Positions 26,278 to 36,984 of a DNA stretch of 58,354 nucleotides are shown piece by piece. Numbering within the stretch: the first letter of the stretch is position 1; every line of letters starts with the position of its first letter. The position numbers were made by a program, and so were the translations under genes. This DNA comes from an uncultured Erysipelotrichaceae bacterium (GTDB lineage Bacteria > Bacillota_I > Bacilli_A > RF39 > UBA660), in NCBI GenBank assembly GCA_902779035.1, contig CACZAH010000005.1, positions 1 to 58,354 of the forward strand, read 5' to 3'. The notes beneath the pieces were generated by a model, which did no database searches, had not been told where the DNA came from, and was given only the letters and a program-made list of their open reading frames with translations.

Positions 26278-27615
26278 TTATATTTTTCTATTTATTTTTG
26301 CATTGCCACATGGTGTTGGGCAGTGATATCCTGGATATTGACATCTTAGTTTATGTACATAAGGAGCTAATACTTTAACTAATTCTTTTTCGCCTTTTTC
26401 TTCTAATCCTTCATATATTGCTGGAATCATATGGGATATATAAGCTCTTTCTATTTCAAGTTGTGCACGACTACATGCACGCTCTTGACCTACAAATTTA
26501 ATAATATTTTTTAAAGAACCAATTCTATTTACCTTAATCATTTGTCCTTGCGGATATACATTTTTAACACTATTAATATCATTTACCCATTCATTAACAA
26601 GTTCATAATTACAGTTAAATACTTGTGGAATATAGCTAAAAAATCTATCTGGAATAATCATTTCACAATCAATAGTTCTATGGCGGTGCTCTTGAGCGAG
26701 ACAAGCCCATGATTCATAATTATTATATGATATTGTATATCCATATTCATTTTTACTATTTATTCCACTAAATTTATTACGATATGCAAATAAACTTAAA
26801 TCTACATTCTTATTATTTTTATAAACAAAATCATCACTACCACAATATTTTTTAATCTCTGGATAAGTCTTATATAGTTTTTCTTTTACTTCATCGCTTT
26901 TATTTGCTACTTCATATATACTATTCTTTGTAATAGTTACATTTTTCTCAGTACAAAGATTAATAAATTCTTTTAGATATGGCACTAACATACTTTCAAA
27001 TTCATTCATAGGATTATCAATAATCCTCTTCATATATACCATAATTTTATTAATTTGTATCCAAGGTACTGTATAAGATATACTTGTAGGCATAAATACA
27101 CTAATCATATATCTAGCGTTTTCTTGTGCGATCTTGTGCACTGCTTTTCTTGCACGAATCTCATTATCTTTACTTTGGTGAAGATAAAAACTTCCATACT
27201 GATTCCAAATCAGTTCTTCTAACTTAATTAACCATTTATCATATAGTTGTTTTTCACACTCTGTTATATACTCATTTGGTTCAACTTCAGTATAACGGAG
27301 TGACCTCTCATCAGCACTATACTGTTTTTCATTATTTAAAATCATACATAAAATTTTTGGAATACCAGTCAACTCTAAAGTAATATTCTGATGTTCTGAA
27401 GGAGTAGTATGGTCACTATAAATAGTACCAAGCCCCCTATTAATTAGTATAGCATCACTCTCGCTATTTCTAATATCACTAGGTGATATAGCTTCATTAT
27501 TAACTGTCTCTTTAAAACATAGAGCAGCTCTAACCCCAACATCCTTTAACGCTTCATATTGATCAAACTTACCATTCTTAACATAACAACCCCTAGGATT
27601 CAATTCTAACTTCAT
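26278..27615 (-). CDS. FAD-dependent thymidylate synthase-like protein, double length
   Basis: From ATG 27615 (SD GGAGG) the product is 445 residues, about twice the usual ThyX length. The N-terminal half carries QYSADERSLRYTEV, matching the SxNExSxRY end of the ThyX motif but without the preceding RHR. The C-terminal half carries WACLAQEHRHRTIDCEM, matching the RHR part but without the SxRY part. The protein thus looks like two fused ThyX halves, each keeping one part of the active-site signature. A Cys-rich tail (RCQYPGYHCPTPCGNA) could bind metal. Thymidylate synthesis with flavin and folate is the likely role. Whether it is active is not certain. Confidence 0.75.
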   Translation of the reverse strand: MKLELNPRGCYVKNGKFDQYEALKDVGVRAALCFKETVNNEAISPSDIRNSESDAILINRGLGTIYSDHTTPSEHQNITLELTGIPKILCMILNNEKQYSADERSLRYTEVEPNEYITECEKQLYDKWLIKLEELIWNQYGSFYLHQSKDNEIRARKAVHKIAQENARYMISVFMPTSISYTVPWIQINKIMVYMKRIIDNPMNEFESMLVPYLKEFINLCTEKNVTITKNSIYEVANKSDEVKEKLYKTYPEIKKYCGSDDFVYKNNKNVDLSLFAYRNKFSGINSKNEYGYTISYNNYESWACLAQEHRHRTIDCEMIIPDRFFSYIPQVFNCNYELVNEWVNDINSVKNVYPQGQMIKVNRIGSLKNIIKFVGQERACSRAQLEIERAYISHMIPAIYEGLEEKGEKELVKVLAPYVHKLRCQYPGYHCPTPCGNAKINRKI

Positions 27616-27670
27616 AAATACCTCCATCTTAAATATAACATGTTTAATATTAAGATTGCAAGCAAATAGA

Positions 27671-27698
27671 AAAAAAGTTGTATTTTTTCACAACTTTT
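27671..27698 (-). terminator. terminator of the LTA synthase-like gene
   Basis: AAAGTTGT and ACAACTTT pair across an A/T-rich loop, with a T run on the minus strand. It separates this gene from the ThyX-like gene. Confidence 0.75.
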
Positions 27699-27705
27699 AT
27701 ATATA

Positions 27706-29730
27706 TTACTGTACAATATTTAACTGTACATCTCCTTCTTTAACCTTTCTAATTAAGTCATAGTCAATAATTCCATTAGATAGATTAATAACTTCTTCAG
27801 CATATTCACTATAATGATTAATATAATCCATACTGATTGATGTATCAGACTCTAACTGTCTATATTCTTTTTTAGAACTATTATAATATAGCTTGTTAGT
27901 CATCCAGTTACCAGATGGAAATACTATTACATTCTCATCAGTACTAAATATATCATGTCCTAATGCATAAGGATTATATGTACCTAACATATTTTCAAGT
28001 GTTGGTGATACATCTATCATACCCATTACTTTATCAAATGTACCTACATAATCTGTGTTTATTTTATCTTTAGACCAAATTATGAATGGTACTTTTCTAT
28101 TTAATTCATAAGTATAATCATCTATTACATCCATTCTTTTAGTTGGATCTATTAATAGAGAATCATAATATTCACTAGTTATTAATTTTTCAAATTCACT
28201 TCTTTTAAGTTTTGCATCATGGTCCCCATATAATACAATTATTGTATTATCAAGCATACCTTTTTCTTCAAGAGATGTCATTAATTCTCCTATCGCTTCA
28301 TCAGCATAATGCACACTTTTTAAGTAGTTTCCCATCTTCGTTCCTTCTAAATAACTATATTCAGTCCCATCTTCTCCTTTAATATTAACTGAATAAGTAG
28401 AATGATCATTAATATCACTAAATGGAGTATGATTAGTAAGCATAAGAAGTAGTCCATACCATTTATCATGTTCAGCACTTATACCCTCTATTTTTTCAAT
28501 AGACTGTCTAAAGAATGATTTATCAGCTAGACCCAATCCTATTTCTTCATCTATTTCATAATCTTTCTTACTATAAAATCTATCATATCCTAAATGCTTA
28601 TGCATTATATCTCTATTCCATGCACTACCATTATTACCATGCATACTAAATACATAGTATCCTTTTTCTTTAAGTAATTTTTGAATAGTTACATAATCTC
28701 TATTAAAGTAATTCATAAATACTGTACCGTTTGAAGCAGGCATTAGGCCTGACGCGAATGTAAACTCTGAATCACTAGAAGTACCAGTAGACTCTTCTGC
28801 ATAGAAGTTATTAAAATAAATTCCTTCATGGGCTAGTTTATTTACATTAGGAGTTAATTCTTCACCATTAAATCTAAGATTCATAGTAAATCCTTGAATT
28901 GACTCTCCATGTATTACTAATACATTCTTACCTTCAAAAATATTAGTATATTTATTATCACTGCTTTTCTCTTTAGTTGAATAATACTCTCTAAATGTTT
29001 TAGCAGCCTCATCATATCCAAACATTGTATTTACTTTAGTTTTAATTAGACTAACTGCATCGTTTGCTTGATATATATAAATTCCAAATTCCATAACTAT
29101 TGATTGCCTATTCCACTGTTTATTAAGTCTTGATAAATCTGTTGATGTTAAGTGTGTTACAAACATACCTAAAGTAATTAACGCAACACCTAGTTCACTA
29201 AATAGTCTTTTTTTCTTTTTCTCTATTTTACTTACCTTAGTATAATAATCTTTCTTCTTTAATTGAAAATGAAAGAATAATAATACAAATGGAACTATAA
29301 AGAATATAAAGTCTTTAAACTCTAGTATATTTTGTATTACTGCATCAGTATATCCTGTAAGTTCTGTTGCGGTTGTAAGCATAGAAAATGATGCAAACGA
29401 TATATAGTTACTATAATATACACAGTTTATAAAACATACTAAGCTAAATACTATTGACCAAGAAAACAAATATTTAATTTGATTCTTTGATTTAAACAGA
29501 TGAGCAAATGCTCCTACTGTAATTAATATAGTAAGATCACCTAATAATGGTTTTATATCAAATATATTTTTTACGGTAAAATGTCTAAGCATTACACCAT
29601 TAATTAAGTTTACAATAACAAATATTTCAACAAGCAAATTAGTTTTTAAGTATAATCCTATTTTTTTAAAAATTTTTAAAACTAATCTCTTTGTTTTATT
29701 AATATATTTTTCTAAATTAAATTTCTTCAT
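27706..29730 (-). CDS. LTA synthase family phosphoglycerol transferase
   Basis: From ATG 29730 the protein is 674 residues. About five N-terminal membrane helices (to about 205) precede an extracellular sulfatase-fold domain. The catalytic region reads NVLVIHGES (metal-binding Glu), then STGTSSDSEF, in which a Thr is expected to be the nucleophile. Later metal ligands lie in HGNNGSAWNRD and VLYGDHDAKLKR. This matches the LtaS/YfnI family, which polymerises glycerol phosphate from phosphatidylglycerol into lipoteichoic acid or transfers it to envelope glycans. It follows hemW by 22 bases. The start is supported by position and a modest GGTGGTG site. Confidence 0.88.
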   Translation of the reverse strand: MKKFNLEKYINKTKRLVLKIFKKIGLYLKTNLLVEIFVIVNLINGVMLRHFTVKNIFDIKPLLGDLTILITVGAFAHLFKSKNQIKYLFSWSIVFSLVCFINCVYYSNYISFASFSMLTTATELTGYTDAVIQNILEFKDFIFFIVPFVLLFFHFQLKKKDYYTKVSKIEKKKKRLFSELGVALITLGMFVTHLTSTDLSRLNKQWNRQSIVMEFGIYIYQANDAVSLIKTKVNTMFGYDEAAKTFREYYSTKEKSSDNKYTNIFEGKNVLVIHGESIQGFTMNLRFNGEELTPNVNKLAHEGIYFNNFYAEESTGTSSDSEFTFASGLMPASNGTVFMNYFNRDYVTIQKLLKEKGYYVFSMHGNNGSAWNRDIMHKHLGYDRFYSKKDYEIDEEIGLGLADKSFFRQSIEKIEGISAEHDKWYGLLLMLTNHTPFSDINDHSTYSVNIKGEDGTEYSYLEGTKMGNYLKSVHYADEAIGELMTSLEEKGMLDNTIIVLYGDHDAKLKRSEFEKLITSEYYDSLLIDPTKRMDVIDDYTYELNRKVPFIIWSKDKINTDYVGTFDKVMGMIDVSPTLENMLGTYNPYALGHDIFSTDENVIVFPSGNWMTNKLYYNSSKKEYRQLESDTSISMDYINHYSEYAEEVINLSNGIIDYDLIRKVKEGDVQLNIVQ

Positions 29731-29752
29731 ATCACACCACCACTTAATTATA

Positions 29753-30883
29753 TCATTTATTATTTTTTTTCTCAATTTGATAGTTTATACCTAAAAACTC
29801 ACACATTATATCATTAGATAAATATATATAATCGTTACTAATCTTTATATTATATTCATCTACTACTAATTTATTTTCACAAACTAATTTTTTTACAATA
29901 TCTAATTTTAATGGATTAAAATCATATCTGGATTCAAATTCTAATATATTAATACCATCTAATTTCCTAAAACCTAAAATAAATGCATTTTCTATCGTCT
30001 CATTATATGATAATTTCTTACCTTCTAATCTATAATTACCAGCAATATATTTAGTAATACTTCTTGTATTATCATATCTATTATCATCTATATATCCTGA
30101 AGCTCCTACTCCAAATCCATAATAGTATTCATTATTCCAATAAGTAAGATTATGCCTAGATTCATACCCAAGCTCACTAAAATTACTTATCTCATAATGT
30201 TTATACTTACCTTTTAGCTTATCAATAATTAATTTATACATCTCATAATCAATATCTTCATCTATATTTTTTAATTTATTATTATACATTACAGTATTCT
30301 TCTCAATAATAAGTGAATATGTAGATATATGAGGTATATCTAGACTAAGAAAATTATCTATATCAGTTTCTAACTCTTTAATAGTCTCACTAGGTATTGC
30401 ATACATTAAATCAATATTTATATTAGTAAAATACTTCTTACATAAATTAATTCTATCAATAATATCTATATCATATCTTCTACTTAATATTTTAAGTATT
30501 CTTTTATTAAATGATTCTACACCAATACTTATTCTATTTACTCTATTGTTTTTAAGCAATATAAGTAATTCTTCACTAATATCTTCTAAATTACATTCAA
30601 GAGTAAACTCATAATTATCACTTATATTTAGTTTATTAATAATATTAAATAATTTATTTAATTCATTAGCACTAAGAATACTTGGTGTACCACCACCAAT
30701 ATAAATAGTATCAAGAACTTCTCCTTTATAATACTTAGAAATCTCACAATCTAAAGCAGTTAAATAATCAGAAACTAAGTTAGTACTATAATATACCTTA
30801 CAAAAATCACAATAAGCACATATTGCATTACAAAAAGGAATATGAATGTAACAAGATTTAACACTACTTTTTAAATCTTCCAT
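29753..30883 (-). CDS. hemW: radical SAM protein HemW (heme chaperone-like)
   Basis: The 376-residue protein has YIHIPFCNAICAYCDFCKVY at the start, giving the CxxxCxxC iron-sulfur motif of the HemN/HemW radical SAM family. TIYIGGGTPSIL follows near 60. Length and the gene order next to lepA match HemW, the heme-binding protein often misnamed coproporphyrinogen oxidase. The start overlaps the end of the SpoIIID-like gene by 20 bases, so the two are translationally coupled. ATG 30883 is preferred to the adjacent GTG. Confidence 0.9.
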   Translation of the reverse strand: MEDLKSSVKSCYIHIPFCNAICAYCDFCKVYYSTNLVSDYLTALDCEISKYYKGEVLDTIYIGGGTPSILSANELNKLFNIINKLNISDNYEFTLECNLEDISEELLILLKNNRVNRISIGVESFNKRILKILSRRYDIDIIDRINLCKKYFTNINIDLMYAIPSETIKELETDIDNFLSLDIPHISTYSLIIEKNTVMYNNKLKNIDEDIDYEMYKLIIDKLKGKYKHYEISNFSELGYESRHNLTYWNNEYYYGFGVGASGYIDDNRYDNTRSITKYIAGNYRLEGKKLSYNETIENAFILGFRKLDGINILEFESRYDFNPLKLDIVKKLVCENKLVVDEYNIKISNDYIYLSNDIMCEFLGINYQIEKKNNK

Positions 30884-31361
30884 CACTATTTCTTTCCTGT
30901 TTTAAGTAAGTATCATTACCATGCATTAAATTAGCTAATTTATGATTATTTAATACATTTTTAACCTTTAATCCTAAATCAACATCTATTAAAAATATTC
31001 TTTTAGTTATATCATTATGAATAGTATCTTTAGTATATCCAGTTTGATTTACCACCTCATCAATAGATAGTCCATTAGCAACCATATTAGACACCATTAA
31101 TACTCTATTTCTAACGTTTTCATCTTCTACAGTCTTAGGTTTATTGCCATTTAAAATATTATGAATATATTCTACAGTTTCAGGATTCATCTGAATAAAT
31201 CTGTGTAAGTAATCTTTCACTGTTACATAACTAATACTCTTTCCTTTATCGTTTAAATATTTCGCACATTTTCTACAAGACGGATCAAATCCATATAAAT
31301 AATACTTTCCAACTGCATTAATTAATTCTAATCTTTCTTCTTCACTAAAAGTTCTTGCCAT
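30864..31361 (-). CDS. SpoIIID-like sporulation transcriptional regulator
   Basis: The 165-residue protein has two helix-turn-helix-like regions. The C-terminal part (about 100-155) follows the SpoIIID pattern: a short HTH (IDEVVNQTGYTKDTIHNDIT), then KRIFLIDVDLGLKVKNVLNN and HKLANLMHGNDTYLKQ. This parallels SKSTVHKDLTERL...ANEVKEILDYHKSIRHLRGG of Bacillus SpoIIID. It is nearly twice as long as classical SpoIIID (about 93), with an added N-terminal segment that looks like a degenerate repeat of the same unit (CAKYLNDKGKSISYVTVKDYLHRFIQMNPE). It lies between lepA (2 bases) and hemW (overlap). A mother-cell regulatory role is inferred from family. Confidence 0.75.
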   Translation of the reverse strand: MARTFSEEERLELINAVGKYYLYGFDPSCRKCAKYLNDKGKSISYVTVKDYLHRFIQMNPETVEYIHNILNGNKPKTVEDENVRNRVLMVSNMVANGLSIDEVVNQTGYTKDTIHNDITKRIFLIDVDLGLKVKNVLNNHKLANLMHGNDTYLKQERNSDGRFKK

Positions 31362-31363
31362 AT

Positions 31364-33160
31364 TTATTCCTCCATAGAGAGTACTGCTAAAAATGCTTCC
31401 TGTGGCACTTCAACATTACCTACCATTTTCATTCTTTTCTTACCTTCTTTTTGTGCTTCTAAAAGTTTACGCTTTCTAGATACATCTCCACCGTAACACT
31501 TCGCAAGCACATTTTTTCTAACTGCTTTAATATCAGTTCTAGCTATTGCCTTAGTACCAATTACTGCTTGTATTGGTATTTCAAATTGTTGACGAGGTAT
31601 TAGTTTACGTAAATTCTCTACTATTGCTTTACCTCTATTATAAGCAAAGTCTTTATGTACAATTAGGCTTAATGCATCTACTATCTTACCATTTAGAAGT
31701 ATATCCATTTTAACTAATTTAGACTCTTTATAACCAATTACTTCATAGTCAAACGAAGCATATCCTTTCGTAGTTGACTTTAATCTATCAAAGAAATCAT
31801 ATACTATTTCTGATAAAGGTATTTCATAATGAATATTTACTCTAGTACTGTCTATATATTCCATTGATACATAATTACCTCTTTTATCCTGACATAGTTT
31901 CATAATCGAACCTATATATTCACTGGGTACAAAGATATTTGTTTTAATGAAAGGCTCAAGTATTTTACTTATTCTCCCTCTTTCTGGCATCTTAGATGGT
32001 GAGTCAATATAAATACTAGTGTCATCAGTAAGTTCTACTTTATATACTACACTAGGACTAGTTGCGATTAAATCTATATTAAACTCACGTTCAATACGTT
32101 CTTCAATTATCTCCATATGAAGTAGACCTAAAAATCCACACCTAAATCCAAAACCTAATGCCTCACTAGTTTCTGGCTCATACTCTAATGATGCATCATT
32201 TAACTTTAACTTATCTAGTGCTTCTCTTAAAGCTGGAAACTTATTAGATTCTATTGGATATAATCCGCAGAATACCATTGGTTTCATTGGTTTATATCCT
32301 GATAGTGCCTCAGTATTAGTACCCGATAAAATAATTGTATCTCCTACTTTAACATCACTAATACTTTTAATACTGGCAGTAATAAAACCAACTTCACCAC
32401 TAACTAGTTTATCTTTCAAAGATTCTTTTGGAGTATGCACACCAACACTAACTACTTCATATTCAGCGTTAGTTGCAAGCATCTTAATCTTATCTCCTAC
32501 TTTAATTTCTCCATTAAAGATACGTGTTAATATTACAATACCACGATATGCATCAAAGTATGAATCAAATATTAATGCTTGTAACTCGTTAGAATTACTA
32601 GTTGGAGCAGGTACTCTTTTTATTACTTCTTCAACTAATTCTTTAATACCTACACCCGTTTTACCACTACAAAGAAGTATTTCATCCTCACTAAATCCAA
32701 GTGAATCTACTAACTCTTTTTTAACTCTATCTACATCTGCATTAGGTAAATCTATCTTATTTATAACAGGTATAATAGTTAGATTATTCTCTATTGCAAG
32801 ATACAAGTTAGCTAGAGTTTGTGCTTCTATACCTTGAGCAGCATCTACAACAAGTATTGCACCTTCACATGCAGCAAGACTCCTTGATACTTCATAAGAA
32901 AAATCAACATGTCCTGGTGTATCTATTAAGTTTAAAGTATACTCAGTACCATCTAATTTATATTTTAATTCTACTGCATTTAATTTAATTGTAATTCCTC
33001 TCTCACGCTCAATATCCATACTATCTAGCATTTGTGACTTAATTTCTCTTTTAGTAACTGCATTAGTTACTTCAAGAATTCTATCAGCAATTGTACTTTT
33101 GCCATGATCGATATGAGCAATAATTGAAAAATTACGTAAACAATTCATATTCATAAACAT
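31364..33160 (-). CDS. lepA: elongation factor 4 (LepA)
   Basis: A translational GTPase of about 598 residues. It has G1 AHIDHGKST, switch region [15 protein letters not shown]3 DTPGHVDF and G4 NKIDLP. The C-terminal EF4-specific domain ends in [23 protein letters not shown]4 acts on the ribosome during elongation or initiation. The exact start is uncertain: several ATGs (33160, 33154, 33148) lie together and no strong SD is visible. It is followed after two bases by the SpoIIID-like gene. Confidence 0.95.
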   Translation of the reverse strand: MFMNMNCLRNFSIIAHIDHGKSTIADRILEVTNAVTKREIKSQMLDSMDIERERGITIKLNAVELKYKLDGTEYTLNLIDTPGHVDFSYEVSRSLAACEGAILVVDAAQGIEAQTLANLYLAIENNLTIIPVINKIDLPNADVDRVKKELVDSLGFSEDEILLCSGKTGVGIKELVEEVIKRVPAPTSNSNELQALIFDSYFDAYRGIVILTRIFNGEIKVGDKIKMLATNAEYEVVSVGVHTPKESLKDKLVSGEVGFITASIKSISDVKVGDTIILSGTNTEALSGYKPMKPMVFCGLYPIESNKFPALREALDKLKLNDASLEYEPETSEALGFGFRCGFLGLLHMEIIEERIEREFNIDLIATSPSVVYKVELTDDTSIYIDSPSKMPERGRISKILEPFIKTNIFVPSEYIGSIMKLCQDKRGNYVSMEYIDSTRVNIHYEIPLSEIVYDFFDRLKSTTKGYASFDYEVIGYKESKLVKMDILLNGKIVDALSLIVHKDFAYNRGKAIVENLRKLIPRQQFEIPIQAVIGTKAIARTDIKAVRKNVLAKCYGGDVSRKRKLLEAQKEGKKRMKMVGNVEVPQEAFLAVLSMEE

Positions 33161-33216
33161 CACATAAGTAATTGTATCATATAAAGTAAAAAAACTCTAT
33201 TATTTATAAATTTTTT

Positions 33217-34758
33217 CTACTTAATATAATCATTTATATAAGGTATAACTTGTTTCTTTCTTGATGTTAAGCCTTTAATAAATACTCCTTCATATATATC
33301 ACTAGGATTAAATGAATCTTTTAACATTTCTTCACAACCACTAGTATATAGAATATAAGAACCATTATTAAGTACATCAGTAATAATAAATATTATAAAC
33401 TCTAACCCTTGATTATTACATCTATCTTCCATTATAGATATATATTCATCTTTATCTTTCATAATACTATCAATATCTAGAGTAATAGTCTGTCCAACTG
33501 CATACTTCTTATCATCTACCTGGAAATTCTTATAATCCTGAGTTAATACTTCTAACTTAGTTAAACCTTCAATACTAGTTCCAGCTTTAAGCATTTCTTT
33601 ATAATAAGATTTATAATCAATGTTCATATCATGAGCAAGTAATTCTACTGTTATTTTATCAAGTTCTGTTGTTGTACTACTAGTAAGACATAATGTATCA
33701 GAAAGTATTCCCGAAATCATCATACCTTTAATCTCATATGGAATATCAATTAATCTTTCTCTATACATTTGATAAACTATTGTATTAGTACTACCTACTG
33801 CCATATTTCTAAAGTTAATAGGATCACTTGTAGATAAATCACCTATTTTATGATGATCAACCACTTCAATAATATTTGCTTCATTAAGTCCATCTACACT
33901 CTGCGCTGATTCATTATGATCAACAAGTATAACTTTTTTATTATGTTTAATATTCTTATCAGTTACTCTAATAAGCCCTAAACATTCATTCCTTTTACCA
34001 ATTACAGGATAGTTATTATGTCCAAGTCTTTTTGCTTCTTTTAAAAACTCATAGAAGTTATCATTTTGATTAAATTTATAAAAATTATTCTCATTCATTA
34101 AATTCTTTATATAGACACTATTCATTACTCTTTTTATAGTTTTAAATAAATCTAAATTAGTTTTAATTACATTTATTCTTTTTTCTTTTAATTCTTCTAA
34201 TTCAGCATTACTAATATTATCAAACACTATAATAGTATTAATAAAATTATTGTCTTCTATTGAAATATATTTATCTTTAACAACTATATTGCCTAATATT
34301 TCATCACTAAATTTAGATATAGTCTCTCCATTAACCAACTTAATTAAATTACCAAATGATGTTTCAATATTATAATCATCATTAATCATTCTTCTAACTA
34401 TATCTTTAGATGTAATTACTCCAATAATTTTTTTATTCTTGTCTACTACAGGTGCACCTGTAATACCATGTTCATTAAAATATTTATAAGTATCAATAAT
34501 AGTATCATTTTCATATACTTGATACCCTTTACAATAATCAACATCTTTAATCTGCAATCTAACACTATCTAAATACTTAGGTTCTTTTACTTTAAAATAA
34601 TCAAGTACAAATTTTGTTTCTTTATTAATTTCACCTAATACTCTAGCTTCGGCATTCATACCTAATCTTCTTTTTAGATGCGCAACAGCAATCGCACTAG
34701 TCACACTATCTGTATCTGGCTTTTGATGACCAAATACATATACTTTTTCTCTTGCCAT
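33217..34758 (-). CDS. ppaC: manganese-dependent inorganic pyrophosphatase with CBS domains
   Basis: The protein (513 residues from ATG 34758, SD AGGAGG) has the DHH-family pyrophosphatase catalytic parts: GHQKPDTDSVTSAIA at the start, then VDHNESAQ and VDHHKIGDL. Inserted after about residue 65 are two CBS domains (one with GITGAPVVDKNKKIIGVITS) flanking a DRTGG-like segment. This is the architecture of nucleotide-regulated CBS-PPases of Clostridia, in which AMP/ADP or diadenosine polyphosphates control activity. It hydrolyses cytoplasmic pyrophosphate. Confidence 0.92.
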   Translation of the reverse strand: MAREKVYVFGHQKPDTDSVTSAIAVAHLKRRLGMNAEARVLGEINKETKFVLDYFKVKEPKYLDSVRLQIKDVDYCKGYQVYENDTIIDTYKYFNEHGITGAPVVDKNKKIIGVITSKDIVRRMINDDYNIETSFGNLIKLVNGETISKFSDEILGNIVVKDKYISIEDNNFINTIIVFDNISNAELEELKEKRINVIKTNLDLFKTIKRVMNSVYIKNLMNENNFYKFNQNDNFYEFLKEAKRLGHNNYPVIGKRNECLGLIRVTDKNIKHNKKVILVDHNESAQSVDGLNEANIIEVVDHHKIGDLSTSDPINFRNMAVGSTNTIVYQMYRERLIDIPYEIKGMMISGILSDTLCLTSSTTTELDKITVELLAHDMNIDYKSYYKEMLKAGTSIEGLTKLEVLTQDYKNFQVDDKKYAVGQTITLDIDSIMKDKDEYISIMEDRCNNQGLEFIIFIITDVLNNGSYILYTSGCEEMLKDSFNPSDIYEGVFIKGLTSRKKQVIPYINDYIK

Positions 34759-34785
34759 AACTCCTCCTAACTTTTCCATTTCTAT

Positions 34786-36903
34786 CTAGCTTCTATTTTC
34801 TAAATTCACTTCAAGTATTCCAGATACTTGTGAACCTTCAGGTATACTTTGTGATACTGCATAACCTGTACCATTTATTTTATAATCAATTCCAAGTAAT
34901 TTACACAATCTTACTACATCATTTCTAGACCAACCTGTTATATTTGGCATAGTTATTATTTCTCCATCTGTTACCAAGAATACTTTATAGTTATTAACTA
35001 ATATAGTACCTTTATTAGGATACTGTTTAATTATTTTATCTCCACTTCCTATTACTACAGTATTAATACCTTTACTATTTAAATCATTAACTATATCAGA
35101 AATATTTTTTCCTAAATAGTAATCAGATTTAATAATTTTACTAACGCTCTCTCCTTCATTAAACATATTATAGTATTTAGCAATATTCTTAGTTAATTCT
35201 TGAATAGAATCAGATAAAGCATAATTTTGATTATGGCTTGGTTTCTTAGTTGCTGCATATATTATTATTTTAGGATTATCCTTAGGATACATCATTGAAA
35301 TAGATGATATATAATCTGTTGTACCTGTTAAATACCTACCATTTTCATAAATTTGAGCTGTACCAGTTTTACCAATGATACCAAAATTTTCAATATAGTA
35401 TTTATGACCCGTTGCCCAATCATCACTAACTACTTTCTCCATTAAATCCTTTATTTTAACAACAGTATCATGACTTACCACATTATTAGTTTTCTTTATT
35501 TTAGTAATAGTTTCTTTATTATTCTTCTTACTATCTGTTTTGTCTACAATATGTGGTTTTACCATTACTCCATCATTAGCTATTATCGATAAAGCTTGCA
35601 AGTGTTGAATAGGAGTTGTAAGTATACCTTGACCATAACCTGCTGCATATACTTCTATTGGATATCTAAAGTTTAGTTTACCAGTAGCCTCCCCCGATAA
35701 CTCAATACCAGTAGTATCTCCAAATCCATATTTAGTAAAACATTCTTTTAATTCATCACGAGATAAATACTTAGAAATTATATTAGCTATCGCAGTATTA
35801 CTAGAATATTCAAATCCAGTATCATAACTAATCTCTCCCCAGCCATTTTTATCCCAGTCATTGATCTGATCTTCTTCATCAACTTTAAAGTAACCAGATT
35901 TATATTTTTCTTCCCCGTTATATACACCTTTTTCCATCGCACACATATAAGTATATATCTTCATTGTACTACCTGGTTCAAAGGTATATGATACAAGCGG
36001 ATTTTCATAAGACATATCAGCAGGTATATTATTAGGATCAAATGATGTAGATGAGCTACTACCTAGAATAGCCCCTGTTTTTGCATCCATTACTTCTATT
36101 AATGTCCATTCTGGTTCATACTCAGAATCTACTTTATATATCGCACTTTCAACAAACCTTTGAATACTGGAATCAATTGTTAAGTAGATATCATCCCCAT
36201 CTATTGCATCAACATTCTCCTCAGGTGTATTAGGAATCTTATACCCAAACTTATCTTGTTCATATCTATCATAACCATTAATGCCTGTTAATATATCATT
36301 AAATTTTGCTTCTATACCAAGTTTCCCTGCAATTATTCCATTATCATCTGGCTTAGCATAACCAACTATATATGATGCAAAATTACCTGATGGATAATAC
36401 CTATTTACTGTTTTTTCAAAATCTAATCCAGCAATTTCTAAAGACTCTATTTCTTTTTTCTTTAACTCAGTTATATTTCTACCAAATGCTCCAAATTGTA
36501 CTTGATATTGTTTTTTGTTAAGGCGCTCTAATATATATTCATAATCTGCCCCCAACACTTGTGAGAGTTTACGAGCAGTATCCTCTTTATCTATTACATG
36601 AGCAGGTTTATTATTACTATCAACCCTTTTCTCATCTAAGTAAGCAATTAATGTATATGATGTTACATTTAGAGCAAGAGTATCCCCATTTACATCAAAA
36701 ATATGACCACGTTCTGCAATTTTTTCTTTAGTTACAGTATTTCTATTAGCTGCAAACTTAGTCATATCAATACCATATATTTTACGAGATAATGATAAAT
36801 ATGCATATTGACCATACAATATTAAAATAAAAACTAAAAAAATAAAAAATAATATATTTGCTGATTTCCATTTAGTTCTAATCTTCTTATTATGCTTCTT
36901 CAT
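34786..36903 (-). CDS. penicillin-binding protein (transpeptidase) with PASTA domains
   Basis: A 705-residue class B PBP from ATG 36903. A membrane anchor lies at about 13-34, a dimerisation domain at 50-220 and a transpeptidase domain with SxxK as STMK, SxN as YSSNTA and KTGTA. Two C-terminal PASTA-like repeats follow (one ending PNKGTILVNNYKVFLVTDG, the other ITMPNITGWSRNDVVRL). It resembles PBP2x/PBP2B and SpoVD. In a spore former, SpoVD (cortex) or the division PBP are both possible, and the context of ppaC and addA does not decide. It crosslinks peptidoglycan outside the membrane. Confidence 0.88.
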   Translation of the reverse strand: MKKHNKKIRTKWKSANILFFIFLVFILILYGQYAYLSLSRKIYGIDMTKFAANRNTVTKEKIAERGHIFDVNGDTLALNVTSYTLIAYLDEKRVDSNNKPAHVIDKEDTARKLSQVLGADYEYILERLNKKQYQVQFGAFGRNITELKKKEIESLEIAGLDFEKTVNRYYPSGNFASYIVGYAKPDDNGIIAGKLGIEAKFNDILTGINGYDRYEQDKFGYKIPNTPEENVDAIDGDDIYLTIDSSIQRFVESAIYKVDSEYEPEWTLIEVMDAKTGAILGSSSSTSFDPNNIPADMSYENPLVSYTFEPGSTMKIYTYMCAMEKGVYNGEEKYKSGYFKVDEEDQINDWDKNGWGEISYDTGFEYSSNTAIANIISKYLSRDELKECFTKYGFGDTTGIELSGEATGKLNFRYPIEVYAAGYGQGILTTPIQHLQALSIIANDGVMVKPHIVDKTDSKKNNKETITKIKKTNNVVSHDTVVKIKDLMEKVVSDDWATGHKYYIENFGIIGKTGTAQIYENGRYLTGTTDYISSISMMYPKDNPKIIIYAATKKPSHNQNYALSDSIQELTKNIAKYYNMFNEGESVSKIIKSDYYLGKNISDIVNDLNSKGINTVVIGSGDKIIKQYPNKGTILVNNYKVFLVTDGEIITMPNITGWSRNDVVRLCKLLGIDYKINGTGYAVSQSIPEGSQVSGILEVNLENRS

Positions 36904-36984
36904 ATTCACCATCCTCATCTACTCTACTTACATTTTACCATAATATTAAAAAAATATATACAATCTTGTATAAACTTTTTTAAA

